From positions 38,547,771 to 38,611,770 of the forward strand of contig CM037867.1 of NCBI GenBank assembly GCA_021292105.1: a stretch of DNA of 64,000 nt, in the 5' to 3' direction. The translations under genes were made by a program, and so were the position numbers. This document shows, one piece after another, positions 1 through 10,799 of the stretch. This DNA comes from Anadara kagoshimensis (taxonomy: Eukaryota; Mollusca; Bivalvia; Arcoida; Arcidae). The first letter of the stretch is position 1. Each line of letters begins with the position of its first letter. Below the pieces are notes generated by a model. The model made no database searches. It was given only the letters and a program-made list of their open reading frames with translations, and had not been told where the DNA came from.

Positions 1-843
1 ATATTTTAATTGAAACACATGTTGTAAAAATAATAGATCTACATTATATCATTAATGGAAATTGAGGTTAGTAATCCACATCATTTAAAGCCACATGGGT
101 TTTCATACTGAATAAGTGATCGGACTATAATGGTTAGACACAACCTATCGATGACACTCCTATGAACGCATCATTTTTACCTTACCAATATGCATATAAA
201 GTTGGTTTTTCGTGATTTGTAACATGACATTATTTCAAGCACGATTAAAAATATTTGCTGTGTCTGGATACATATATAAATAAATATAAACATTACTTTT
301 TATTCATAACATCAATGGCCAAAGTCTCAAACCAAAGAAATAACTGTGAAACTGGCATGTTAGGTAAACGTTTCAAACCGAGACTAGAAATATCACGTTT
401 AGCTAGAAAGTCATGTGTCAAATGTAAAAAAAAACATGTTAGGTAAAAAACGTAATTTCCGCCACGGAACCGAGACTAGGGACCCGAAAGGGTTATCACC
501 TCCCGTTTAGCTAGCTACAAAAGTCATGTGTCAAATGTAAAAAAAAAACAAGTAAGAATGAAAAGAACATGGAAACCATGGGACGTCAATTATATCCAAA
601 AATATTTTAACTACAGCGTCACCATGGTTATCAACTATTTGCGATACCGATAATGCATCTTTTTAAGAGTCTTAGGATGCAATACCTCTGGGTCAACATT
701 TTATTAGTAAGCAGCTTGCTTCGTTTGATAAAATATCCTTAGTGGCAACAAACTGTTTGTATAAAATAGAATTAAAGTACATTAATTACCTGTATATACA
801 TATGAGTAAAATTGTTATTATTATTTGTACATGAAATATACGG
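1..843. repeat. Array unit head: spacer plus inverted RT-element tail
   Basis: No gene seen. The first 300 bases are shared with 14420-14750 and 30130-30460, so this is the left part of an array unit. Positions about 305-600 read, on the minus strand, as the 3' tail of the RT element that occurs forward at 63014-63215. The shared landmarks are the gacgtcccat box, the agctagctaaac box and the final cagtt segment. Equivalent inverted tails lie at 14755-14970, 20535-20715, 23585-23770 and 30460-30680, with a partial one at 8865-8935. Small open frames here are not conserved as protein. Confidence 0.7.
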
Positions 844-849
844 GTGTAT

Positions 850-1395
850 ACTGATTCCTCAAGTTTTGCTTCATATTTAGACCTATACCTGAATTATGAC
901 GCCCACAAAAGGCTACATTTGAAACTTTATGACTTTAATTTTACTGATGTCAACTTTCCTTTTCTATGCAGCAATATACCTGCTTTTCCTTCTTATGTTG
1001 TATTTGTTTCCCAATTAATAAGCTATAGTAGAGCTTGTACCCACTACAGGGACTGCAAGCTGCTTGCAAATAAATTGTCGACTAAGGGATATTGATAGTC
1101 TAGGTTTATCAAGGCCCTCAAAAAGTTTTATAGCCGTCATTACAGTACTGTTGATGTGTTTGATGTTTTGTGTCCAGAATTGCTCTGGATATATTTGACG
1201 TCCCATAGTTCCATGTTCCTTTCACACAATTTTGATTACACACGTGGCGGGTGTAGCTAGCTAAACAGGAGGTGCTTACCCTTCCGGAGCACCCTCCCTG
1301 GTGGAAGTTCACGTGTCTAGTCTAACTTGTCAGTTTCAAAGTTTTTACTTTGCTTCTGGATTGTGATTCGGTCATGGATTAGTACGTTTGTTTTT
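850..1395 (+). pseudogene. 5'-truncated RT-element fragment R1 (RT C-terminus plus 3' tail)
   Basis: This is the C-terminal part of a retroelement reverse transcriptase followed by its untranslated tail. Recognisable pieces, in order, are SASYLDLYLN-type, VNFPFLCSNIPA-type and SQLIxY-type motifs, the same as in the longer copy at 62205-63013. It starts at actgattcc, downstream of the RT catalytic box, so it cannot be active. The frame is broken by a stop after STKGY, and the ancestral end of the RT frame is the tag at 1206. The tail runs to about 1395, ending near gtttgtttt. The same 5' breakpoint is found at 9118, 15175, 20944, 23994 and 30880. Confidence 0.8.
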
Positions 1396-1609
1396 TATTG
1401 TTTATGAAAGATAAAGGGGGAATTCTTGTATATAATTCTATTTATAGCCACTTACACCAGCAATTAGTATCCATAGTGCATGCATACTAGTATCTTAATT
1501 TGGGCAGTTGAACTTTTAAGGATAGGAGGTCAAATATTAATAGACAATTTTTAGTCTGAAAGCCCTTATCGTTACCAAGTGATATATATTTAAATTATTA
1601 TTATACAAA

Positions 1610-1850
1610 TCATCTGTGGTGAGTTCAAAGTGCCGAGGGACCGAATGTGTTGCCGAGAGTCGGCTGTCGAGAAGCCGAGTTTTGTACAGCTCTAGTTGCC
1701 GAGAGGCCGAGAGTTTATCGGCCACAAGTTGTCCCTCAGCAGCCGAGTATCGGCTCTTTTCCGTCAGCTCAGTGTTAAACCTTCGACATGCCTTTATTGT
1801 ATGTGTTATGCGGAAACAAATGTGTTGTAGCTGAAAGGGGAAAAAGGTAC
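1610..1850. repeat. CCGAG-rich conserved block, copy 1
   Basis: A GC-richer island in AT-rich DNA with closely spaced CCGAG/CTCGG pentamers, including near-palindromes of the form CCGAG-A-CTCGG and AGCCGAG-TxT-CGGCT. Five further copies lie at about 9905-10160, 16000-16240, 21745-21990, 24720-24970 and 31715-31955, each between an RT fragment and a TRIM-like gene. Open frames on both strands are conserved between copies. The minus-strand frame includes a stretch like LSASRQLELYK. I cannot say whether this is coding, a structured repeat or a transposon piece. Confidence 0.6.
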
Positions 1851-2043
1851 CCGTAAAATATATTTTAAGATTAAATTATCAGAATTTGTACCTCTCTTCT
1901 TTGAAAATTTAACTGTGTAAATTCTGGTACAGGTATGCATGCACTATGAATACTAGTGTTTATGGCTATAAATAGATTTATATATTTATATACATCCATA
2001 TATTTATATGCAAATAAGAATTTAATCTCAGGTATATATAGAG

Positions 2044-2045
<2 letters not shown>

Positions 2046-2087
<42 letters not shown>

Positions 2088-2094
2088 AAATCTA
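2046..2094. repeat. (AT)n microsatellite
   Basis: A pure AT dinucleotide run. Similar runs occur at the matching place in other units (16434-16460, 32146-32219). Confidence 0.95.
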
Positions 2095-2149
2095 TTTTAT
2101 TTTAATACTGTAGTTTTAATAAAAACGCATTTAAAATTTCAAAATTATA

Positions 2150-2500
2150 TGGCAGTGTGTAAAAAGACTTGATAAAAACTACACAAGCTGCTAAAAATGA
2201 ATTGTTGACTCAGGGATATTGCATGCCTATGCTTACCAAGCCCTTTAAAAGTTGTATGACCGTCATCGCAATATTGTTGATATGCATGATGTCAATTTAA
2301 CCAGAAATTATCCTTGATATAATTGACGGACCAAAGAACCATGTTCCTGGTATGGAGGTTGTAGCAGCTAAATAAACAGAAGGTGCTTACCTTTTCTGAG
2401 CACCTGGTCTCTCTTTCTTGGTGGAATAAACTTTATTTGACAGTTTCAAACTTTTTATTATGGAATTGTGATCTGGACATGGGTGGGTATGTTTGTTTCT
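2150..2500 (+). repeat. Second, older RT-tail fragment (S1)
   Basis: It starts in a diverged form of the RT C-terminus (gttgactcagggatattgca, then the ccgtcatcgcaatattgttga segment) and continues into a diverged 3' tail, with an ggtgcttacc box and a gacatgggtgggtatgttt end. It matches 16560-16880, 25275-25595 and 32315-32635 more closely than it matches R1, so it is a separate insertion or subfamily copied along with each array unit. Confidence 0.7.
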
Positions 2501-2610
2501 GATAAATAAATGTTAATTTTTATATGTATCCAGACGCAGCGACTTCCACCAACTTTCATATTCAATGGTCTATAATTCTTGTTCACCTTGAACAACTTCA
2601 GCACATTTCG

Positions 2611-3805
2611 AACTGATATCAGACGTAAATAAGGCAAGGAAAGAACTTCTCCAGGAAACTGGAAAATGGCAAAAACAAGATGAAGATATGTTAGAGACAC
2701 ATGACCAATCTCTAGAACAGATTTTTAATGAAACGGAAACAACCATAGCACAATATACAGATCTGACGACATCCGAAGCAGCCAGAATTTTTAAAATTGG
2801 TTTAGAACTCGATACCCAAGAATCAGTGATTGGAAAGGAAGTTTATGAAATTCCGAGAGTAAATCGGCGCATTATTCTTCCGGGAAATGTTGTCAGTTTC
2901 CTAGACGTCTTAGGTCAATGTGTACAAGAAGAGAATACTATAGCTGAAACAAAACTGGAGGTCCTTTCTCAATTTCAACTCAAAGACAAATCGGAAATTA
3001 GATCGATCGCTACAACAGATTCAAATTCAGCATGGGTATCTACATTTAGAGGGACTGATCTGAGATTAATAAATAAAGCAGGAACAATCGGAAAAAACAA
3101 TTAAGTTACCTGTAAAAACCATCGATTTTGTCATTATGGAAAATGGTAGTTTACGTGTTGCAAATTTTGGGATGCCAGGCATGATAAATAAGGTGAAAGT
3201 AAATGGAGAAAAAACTAAGTTTATTGACACATTGCCTCTCGCGCCAGTATGTATCTGTTTATCATCATGCGGACATATGTATATTGGGATTGTCGATGAA
3301 TTGGCATATGAACCGAATACGAATAGCAATCTATCCATTATGAAGCTATCAATGGATGGTACTAAACTGAAAACATGGCAGTGGGATGAACGAGAAGAAA
3401 GAATATTCACGGTACCTTTCAGGATACGGACAAACATAAACGGCGACATCTGGGTGTGCTATAAAACAGGCACAACGACAGGACGTATTGTCTTGTTAGT
3501 GTCTAAGGACGATCAAATCAATTTTATCTACAATAGAGTCAAACATAACAAGTTAACTTAATCAATCCAGCCAGGTGATTTAACTGTTATTGGCGATGGA
3601 CAGATGTTGATTGGGGATCTAAATAATCAACTCGTTCATGTGTTAAATAAAGAGAGTGTTTTCCTTCATTTCCTCGGATCAAACTATTAATCTGGATTAG
3701 CTCTAAGCGCCTCTCTTTGCTTAAACAAGGGAAGATGAATTATGGATAGGGACCCATAACGGCCATGTGCAGGTGCTGAGATTTACTAGTGTTACAAATA
3801 AATGA
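2611..3805 (+). pseudogene. TRIM-like gene copy A, 5'-deleted and frameshifted
   Basis: The homology starts inside the coiled coil, at the codons corresponding to ELVSDVNKARK of copy D, and runs to the tga at 3803. The B-box, start codon and promoter are missing. The sequence upstream of 2611 is what normally lies about 0.8 kb before the start codon (cttcagcacrtttcg), so one deletion fused upstream DNA to the gene interior. The frame then breaks in the first propeller blade (after GTIGK), stops after KHNKLT, and is disrupted again near SGLALS. The propeller resembles copy F (SIMKLSMDGTKLK, IGIVD, PGDL) more than copies D or E. It cannot encode a complete protein. Confidence 0.9.
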
Positions 3806-4740
3806 AAACATAGCATTAATGTATTTGAAAATTTTCAATTTACATGAAGTACAATGTGCTGTAAATAACAACTGAATTAACTTGTTAGGCGCTTCCATTG
3901 TTATGATTGTATTATATATATTGTGTTCTTTAATTCTATTTTATTCGGACTTTATATTTATGTAAAGTCAAGACTAATGTATGTAAATAATCAAGGTCAG
4001 AAAAAAATAAATGTAAATTTAATATTAACATGATTAACTTTTTCTATTTCAAATCGGTATTGATTTTGTTTATTTATATCTTTTTTAAAAAAGTCTTTTT
4101 AATTGATAAGTTTTTTCTTTTAATTTAATTTGCTTTTATTCTTTGTGTTTTGTTGTTTGTTTTTGTTTTAAAAGCGATACTCTCAATTTCAAAAAAAAGT
4201 TTTAATCAGTTAAAATAAAGACCACCTAAAACAAATTCACTAATTGGTTGTATCATGTATGAATAGTTGAGAGCGACAGTCTCACAAATTACTTGCCTCT
4301 TATATAATTTTTGCTCAGTTCAGAAGGATAAAAAAATTACATTTACGATCACATACAGATGGATCATATACATATAGCATATTACATGTTATCAATTAAA
4401 GAATATTTGGGTTTTATAATCAGCGACCCTTATGTTTTTTATAATATGTTGTTTATAAATTCAGTCAAGAAATAACTATTTAATAAAGGATATCGTGTAC
4501 ATATCCATTTATAATAACAAAAACTATTTTTAAAATTATTAAAGGCACATATTATAATCGTCTATATATACACATGGATAGAGATAAATTATTGTTTTAA
4601 ACCAATCAAGAACTATAACATGAAAGTTTCCACAAATAATATGTATAATAAAACTTAAATGATATTGAAATTGGTCAAACATTCAGAATAAACATTCCAT
4701 ATAAATATATGAGTTAAATGTATGATATAACAACACGCCA
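3806..4740. repeat. Conserved 3' flank of copy A joined to the upstream block of copy B
   Basis: No gene. Up to about 4310 it is the standard 3' flank of the TRIM-like copies (cagaactgaattaacttgtt type, the ttattcggacttta box, and the accacctaaaacaaattcact box). From about 4320 to 4790 it is the upstream region of subfamily 2, which is also found twice at 39000-39570 and 39620-40270 (box cagcgacccttatgt). Copies A and B are therefore directly adjacent genes without the RT and CCGAG blocks between them. Confidence 0.65.
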
Positions 4741-4859
4741 TGGGCCTGTTTTATTATTGTTACACTTACAAAAACTTTAAAGAGAAACGAATCATGTGAT
4801 AGATGCCTATACTTGTATGTAAACATAACAAATCGTTGATAGAAGACTTAAAATCCGCC

Positions 4860-6353
4860 ATGTTACGAGCAGGCAGTGTCCAAAAAGCTCAGGTGACTGT
4901 AATTTCAAAAAATCACTTGTGATGAACACGGAGAAAAGGTGAACCTTTTTTGTGTAAATTGTAACAATTTGGTGTTCTGACTGTATTGTCGACAAACGCA
5001 ATGGACATACATTTGAAATGATAAACGAAATCGTCAGTGACAAACGAAAGGAATTAACTCAAAAGTTAGATCAACTGAAAACCAAAACAGTGCCTGAAAT
5101 AAGGAGGTTAAAAACAAGGCGTGGAAAATCACTACAACAACAAAACGGAAGAGATTTGACTGACTGGATAAACAGTAGAGCTGACGAACTGGTATCAGAC
5201 GTAAATAAGGCAAGGAAAGAACTTCTCCAAGAAACTGGAAAATGGCAAAAACAAGACCAAATAATTAGAGACACATGAAAAATCTCTAGAGCAGATTTTA
5301 AATGAAACGGAAACAACCATAGCACAATATACAGATCTGACGACATCCAAGAAGAAATTTATACCCAAGAATCCGTCATTGGAAAGGAATTTTATGAAAT
5401 TCCAAGTGTAAAACGGCGCGTTATTCTTCCGGGAAATGTTGTCAGTTTCCGAGACATCTTAGGTCGATGTGTAGAAGAAGAGTCTGGCATAAATGAAAGA
5501 AATTTGGATGTCCTGTCTGAGTTTCAACATGATAATGAGGAAATCAGAGCGATCGCGACATTAGATAAAAAGCCAGCTTGGGTAGCTACATATAGAGGAA
5601 CTGATCTGAAATGTGTAAACCAAGCGGGAAGAGTCGATAACACAATAAAGTTACTTGTAAAAATCACCGACCTTGCCATCATGGAGGACGGGAGTATACT
5701 TGTCGTAAATAATGAGAACCCAAACGTGATAAACAAGGTTAACAGTAATAAAAATATAGTCAAGTTTGTTGACATATCCCCTCTCAAGCCAACATGTGTT
5801 TCTATATCATCATGCGGACATATTTATATTGGGATTGTCGATGCTTTCAAATATGAGCTGAATAACAATAGCAATAGATATGTTATGAAGCTACCGATGG
5901 GTGGTAATAAACTGAAAACATGGCAGTTAGATGAACGGGGAGAAAGAATATTCACGAGACGTGACAGCATACGGACAAATATAAACGGGGAAATCTTGGT
6001 GCGCGATAGAACAGGCCACAGAAGCTGACGTATTGTCGTGTTGGATTCTCAGGAAGACCAAGTCAAGTTTATTTACAACGGAGTCAAAAAATAACAAGAT
6101 TACTTTCGATTTCTACCCATGTGGTTCTACTATTGTTGGTGATGGCAAAATGTTGATTGGGGATGCAAACAATCAAGTTGTCCATATGTTAGATGAACAT
6201 GGTATTCTGCTACAGTTTCTCGGATCGTAGTGTCAATCTGGATTAGGTCCAGTTACATCTCTTTGCTTAAACAGGGAGGAAAATGAATTATGGGTAGGAA
6301 CGCATAACGGCCATGTGCAGGTGTTGAGATTTACTAGTGTTACAAATAAATGA
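4860..6353 (+). pseudogene. TRIM-like gene copy B (subfamily 2), heavily degraded
   Basis: It starts with the family start MLRAGSVQKAQV and ends at the tga at 6351. Two-base deletions break the frame before the first zinc ligand and again near VCSDC. One zinc-ligand histidine has become arginine (DKRNGH where D has DKHNGH). Part of the coiled coil and about 50 bases around the coiled-coil/propeller boundary are missing, and further shifts occur near 5255, 6025 and 6090. The longest open piece, 5504-6028, covers propeller blades 1-3. The propeller (EESGINERNLDVLSEFQ, GRVDNTIKL) matches copy G and not D/E/F, which defines a second subfamily. Confidence 0.9.
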
Positions 6354-6467
6354 AAACATTGCATCGACGAATTTGAATTTATTTTAATACAGAAAGGACA
6401 ATGTGTCGTAAATAACAACTGAATTAACTTGTTAGGTACATTTATTTATGGCTGTATTATAATGTTG

Positions 6468-6608
6468 TATTATTATATAGCAAATCTATATGCCTCGCAT
6501 AGAAATTAAACGATAAATCCGATATTTTCACGCTAGCTTTGTTCCAATCCGAGGTTTCCCGAATCAATTATTTCATATTGCACGAAATTTATTTTGCTAT
6601 ATAATAAT
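6468..6608. mobile_element. Small MITE with inverted ends
   Basis: The ends ttattatatagcaaat and attttgctatataataa are inverted copies of each other, about 140 bases apart. The element interrupts the conserved 3' flank of copy B: other copies read straight from gttgtatt into ctttaattct at this point. There is no coding capacity. It is probably a non-autonomous DNA transposon; the family is not identified. Confidence 0.65.
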
Positions 6609-7083
6609 TTAATCTTTTTAATAAATTATTTTTTTTTATTTTTTTAATTTAATTTGATTTTATCGTTTGATTTGTTTTAAAGTTAAATGTACTTTGCTGT
6701 CTACTAGACATCTCCGACATACCTGTATACACTGACTATGACCGTGAATGTGACTAAAGAGGGGTTATATCAAAACTGTTTTTTTAATAATAAAACACGA
6801 TCAATTTCAAAAAGCTCTGTCTTTTCTTATATTACCTTTGTAATTCAAGATCCTGGACAAAACTTTAGAGACCTATATTTCCCCCTAAACGGGAATATAA
6901 AAAAAATTATTTCCAGGATTGCACGTTCATCTTGCACTCTATATAACTTCGTTAAACTTTTCACATTTATTTCTTATATTTTGAGTTTTTTATTTATTTG
7001 ATGTCTTTTGTAAAGGATACATATACTTTGAAAAATTCTTAGCTGCTAGAACCAAACATTTGGCAAAACATTGAAGTTCCTAA

Positions 7084-7300
7084 TTACGTTCTATGCTTGG
7101 TAAACTTATAACGAAAACTTTGGGCGTCATTCTCAAGGCCACCAAAATCACTTCTAACAAAACGCAGAATACCGCAATTATCAACAATAACCAGTGTATG
7201 TATATAGTGAGCGTGTTTCTGCCCACTGTAATATAATTGTAGGGGTTCTATACCATACTTTGCAGCAACAGCAACATTCAATTTTTCCCAGTTTTGATCT
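7084..7300 (-). pseudogene. DDE-superfamily transposase fragment
   Basis: The minus strand reads NVAVAAKYGIEPLQLYYSG, then QKHAHYIHTLVIVDN, CGILRFVRSDFGG and ENDAQSFR. A YYSG-x-KH-x(4)-HTLVIVD-x(6)-RFV-x-S-FGG-x-NDAQ pattern is characteristic of DDE_Tnp_4-type (Harbinger/PIF-like) endonuclease domains around the first catalytic aspartate. Only about 70 residues survive and the rest of the protein is absent, so it is inactive. The family call rests on pattern recognition only. Confidence 0.6.
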
Positions 7301-7774
7301 GTCCGCTTGACCTTTCATTTAAATATTCATCACGGACCGAGTACATCTGTGTATAGGGAACACAGGTATTTATTTTGTACACATCGTGAGATAATCTCAC
7401 TTTATAGAGTACACCTGTGCTCCTTGTATGCATTGACTTGGATCTTAACACTACCCATTTATTGGGTGGACTCTCCTGTATGAATACTCCTAACGAAAGG
7501 TCAAACGTACATGTCAATGTTGTTTACCTATACTACTAACAATAATAATAAACGATCCCTTGAATGGTAAACAACATTGACCTTTAATTTAAATATTATC
7601 ATGGATCAATTCGTTTATGTGTAGGGAACGTAGGAGTTCATATAGTTTACTACATCACGAGTGATATTCAATTCATAAAGTATACTGTGTATGTATTATC
7701 TTGAATCTTAACACTACCAATTTTTGGGTGGATTTTCCTATGTGAATGTTCCTAATAAAAAGTCAAGCGGACAG
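7299..7774. mobile_element. Inverted-repeat element made of two tandem ~220 bp copies
   Basis: The outer ends ctgtccgcttgac (7299-7311) and gtcaagcggacag (7762-7774) are perfect inverted copies. Inside are two related segments, about 7303-7530 and 7575-7770, each beginning ttgaccttt...atttaaatatt and sharing the cttaacactaccca box. At their junction, gtcaatgttgtttacc (7513-7528) and ggtaaacaacattgac (7566-7581) form a perfect 16 bp stem with a 37-base loop. There is no open frame inside. It is probably a non-autonomous relative of the neighbouring transposase remnant. Confidence 0.65.
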
Positions 7775-8060
7775 GTCAATATTGCTTATATAGGTGATCC
7801 TTATCCACGATCTTATAGAATCTATTTTAATATTAGGGTAATTGTAACGTACAAAGCGTGTTTCGCGTGATTATACCCATACGTGTATATGCTATTTACT
7901 CTGTATGCGTTATTTAAACCGTCCGTGTTAATAACCACTGTGCCATTAAATCGTGCACGGACTGTTATATAATATATGTATAAACATATAGATACATTCA
8001 ATATATTATATTTACTAGTATAATATAAAGTTAAATTTTGAAAGCGTCCCCTGCGTTTTG

Positions 8061-9115
8061 AAAGCGCTCTCTGCGTGACAACTGACTATGTGTACTAGCA
8101 CCCAAAAAATTACAAAAAAAGGAATAAATGTAAAATGAATAAAAAAAGCGAATGCTCAAGGACACCACGATCTGATATTCAGATTCATTATTAAATTCAA
8201 TCAAAATATACCCAGTATTTGATTTTGGCTAGCTGAGCAGCAAATACTTAACCCTTCCACATCTATATGTTATGTCATACGAAAACCCCGACATGATATA
8301 GAAAGAATTTTGTAAAAAGTGTTCTTAATGCTTGGTCGTAAATTTTTCCTGGTAACAATCCCATGAAAATATTCTGTATAAAGTCTAAGAATGATCAGTT
8401 GGAAACTTGGTGCCATTTGCCCTGAAAAGGTAAACTGCACAATACATTATAAATAGATAAAATGGCTATACATAATCGATATATACCCAGTATTTGATTT
8501 TGTAATCAACATACAGGTAACTATACAGGTAATAAATGTATTTAAAATCTATTATATTATTAACAATGTAGTATTTTGAGACAAACGCATGTAACAATTG
8601 AAAAAATATATTGCAGTGTACATTGTAGACATTATTCCAAATATGAGAGCTTTAAACAACGACACAACTGCTCAAAATAAACTGTTGGTAAAGGAATATT
8701 GCAAGGAAAGGCTTATCAAAGCCATCAAAATGTTTATTCGTAGCCAAAATTATCCGGAATATAATTGCCGTCCTATAGTGTCTAGGTTCCTTTCGATCTA
8801 AATTTTGATTATACACTTCGCGTATAAAGCTAAATAAACCTTTTCCAGAGGACACGGAGATAAGTGTGAAACTGGCATGTAAAAACCGTTAATTTCTACC
8901 ACAAAACTGAGACTAGGGGCTACCAAAGGGATTTTAAGAGCCTGAGGATTCAATACCCCTGGGTCAACAATTTGTAAGCAACTTGCTTTGTTTGATAAAA
9001 TTATCCTTTGTGGCAACAAATTGTTTGTATAAAATAGAATTAAAGTACATTTATTACCTGTATATACATATAAGTAAAATTGTTATTATTATTTGTACAT
9101 GAAATATACGGGTGT
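8061..9115. repeat. Rest of unit 3' flank with third RT-tail fragment and unit head
   Basis: No gene. Conserved flank sequence continues to about 8600. Then comes a third type of RT-element C-terminal fragment (8660-8870, aaactgttggtaaaggaatattgc...), with counterparts at 13365-13590, 20340-20510, 29050-29275 and 38055-38290. A shortened inverted tail (8865-8935) follows, and then the segment that precedes each forward RT fragment. This unit lacks most of the 14.0-14.7 kb type spacer. Confidence 0.6.
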
Positions 9116-9117
9116 AT

Positions 9118-9690
9118 TCTGATTCCTTAAGTTCTGCTTCATATTTAGACTTATACCTGAATTATGACGCAAACGAAAGGCTACATTTGAAACTTTATGC
9201 CAAACAGATTAATGTCTTCAATTTTTTTTATTGTCAACATTCCTTTTCTATGCAGCAATATACCTGCTTCTCCTGCTTACGGTGTATTTGTTTCCCAATT
9301 AATACGCTATAGTAGAGCTTGTACCCACTACAGGGACTGCAAGGTGCTTGCAAATAAATTGTCGACTCAGGGATATTGTAAGTCTAGGTTTATCAAGGCC
9401 CTCAAAAAGTTTTTTGGCTGTCATTACAGTACTGTTGATCAGTTTGATGTCTGTGTCCAGGATTGCCCTGGATTTATTTGACGTCCCATAGTTCCATGTT
9501 CATTTCACATAATTTTAATTAAACACGTGGCGATGTAGGTAGCTAAACAGGAGGTGCTTACCTTTCCGTAGCACCCGACCTCAATTCCCTGGTGGAAGTT
9601 AACGTGTCTAGCCTAACTTCTCAGTTCCAAAGTTTTTACTTTGCCTCTGGATTGTTATTCAGACATGGATTATTACGTTTGTTTTTGATT
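9118..9690 (+). pseudogene. 5'-truncated RT-element fragment R2
   Basis: It has the same 5' breakpoint and order as R1: SASYLDLYLNYDANERLHLK, then FLCSNIPASPAYGVFVSQLIRY, then CKVLANKLSTQGYCKSRFIKALKK. A small insertion after KLYAKQ shifts the frame early on. A second shift makes the end read VQDCPGFI instead of the ancestral VSRIALDIFDVP. The RT frame would end at the tag at 9489, and the tail continues to about 9690. Confidence 0.8.
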
Positions 9691-9904
9691 GTAAATGAAA
9701 TATAAGGGTTTATACTTGTATATAATTTTATTTATAGTCACTTACACCAGCAATTAGTATTCATAGTGCATGCATACTAGTATTTGAATTTGGGCAGTTG
9801 AACATTTAAGGACAAGAGGTCATATATTAATAGACAATTATTAGTTTGAAAGTCCTATCGTTAACAAGTGATATTATATAAACTATATTTAAATTATTAT
9901 TATA

Positions 9905-10160
9905 CAAATCATCTGTGGACAGTTCAAAGTTTCGAGGGATCGAATTTGTCGCCGAGACTCGGCTGTCGAGGAGCCGAGTATTGTACAGCTCTAGTTGCGG
10001 AGACGCCGAGAGTTTATCGGCCACAAGTTGTCCCTCAGCAGCCGAGTGTCGGCTCTTTTGCGTCAGCTAAGTGTTTAACTTTCGACATGCCTTTATTGTA
10101 TGTGTTATGTGGAAACAACTGTGTTGTTGCTGAAAGGGGAGGGAAAAAGGTTCCCCTAAA
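9905..10160. repeat. CCGAG-rich conserved block, copy 2
   Basis: Same block as 1610-1850, with CCGAGACTCGG preserved near 9953. The flanking order is unchanged (RT tail before, TRIM-like upstream region after). Confidence 0.6.
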
Positions 10161-10799
10161 ATACATTTTATTTTAAGATGAAACTATTAGAATCGCTGTC
10201 TATTTGTACCTTTCGTCCTTAAAAGTTTAATTGTTTAAATTCAGGTACTAGTATGCATGCACTATGAATACTAGTGTTTATGGCTGAAATAGATTTATAT
10301 ACTTATATACATCCATTTCATATACAAATAAGAGTGCATATATTATTGGAAACAATTAAGATGACAAGAGACATTCCAAATATTGGTCAACAAAAAAGAC
10401 TATTATAATCACTTTCAGTTGAAATTCTCATCAATGACAGTTCTACCCACAAGAAGCTGTCCGTGCGCCTTAGAAAATAGGAGCTTCAAACGAAAAATCA
10501 ATCAAGGACTGTGTACACTTTATATTCGTCGAATGTTCAATTAATGTGCACCGTCGTCCAAAAATAACTAGAAAATGAAGCATATAAACATTAATGTTTA
10601 AAATATATTTTAACAAAATTGAACAATATAGATATTGATTTAAAATAGTTTTCATTCTCTATACAGACATAAGAGTAATTTTAAACCCATTTTACCTTGT
10701 CACGCTTACATAATTTTTAAAGAGAAACGAATCATGTGATAGATACCAATACTTCCATGTAAACACAACAAAACGTTACTAAAGGACTTAAAATCCGTC
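10161..10799. repeat. Upstream region of TRIM-like copy C
   Basis: No gene of its own. It is close to 21990-22620 and related to 17250-17744, 25990-26490 and 33010-33516. It has no second RT-tail fragment, unlike the D, E and F units. The last 110 bases (atgtgatagatacc, then tgtaaacacaac, then ttaaaatccg before the ATG) are the conserved presumptive promoter. Confidence 0.6.

Larger units (their letters stand above)
6712..8060. mobile_element. Composite insertion of about 1.35 kb in the 3' flank of copy B
   Basis: The standard flank is followed up to gctgtctacta at about 6710 and resumes near gtgtactagcac at about 8090. The DNA in between is absent from the flanks of C, D, E and F. It contains an unrecognised 87-codon open frame (6738-7001, no similarity seen), a transposase remnant (7084-7300) and inverted-repeat elements (7299-7774). 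Just inside the right end, ttttgaaagcg is repeated in tandem with a ctgcg end. Confidence 0.6.

Noticed and set aside
6738..7001. 87-codon frame in the insertion after copy B
   Set aside because: Low-complexity F/I/S-rich ending and no similarity to transposase or any other family that I know.
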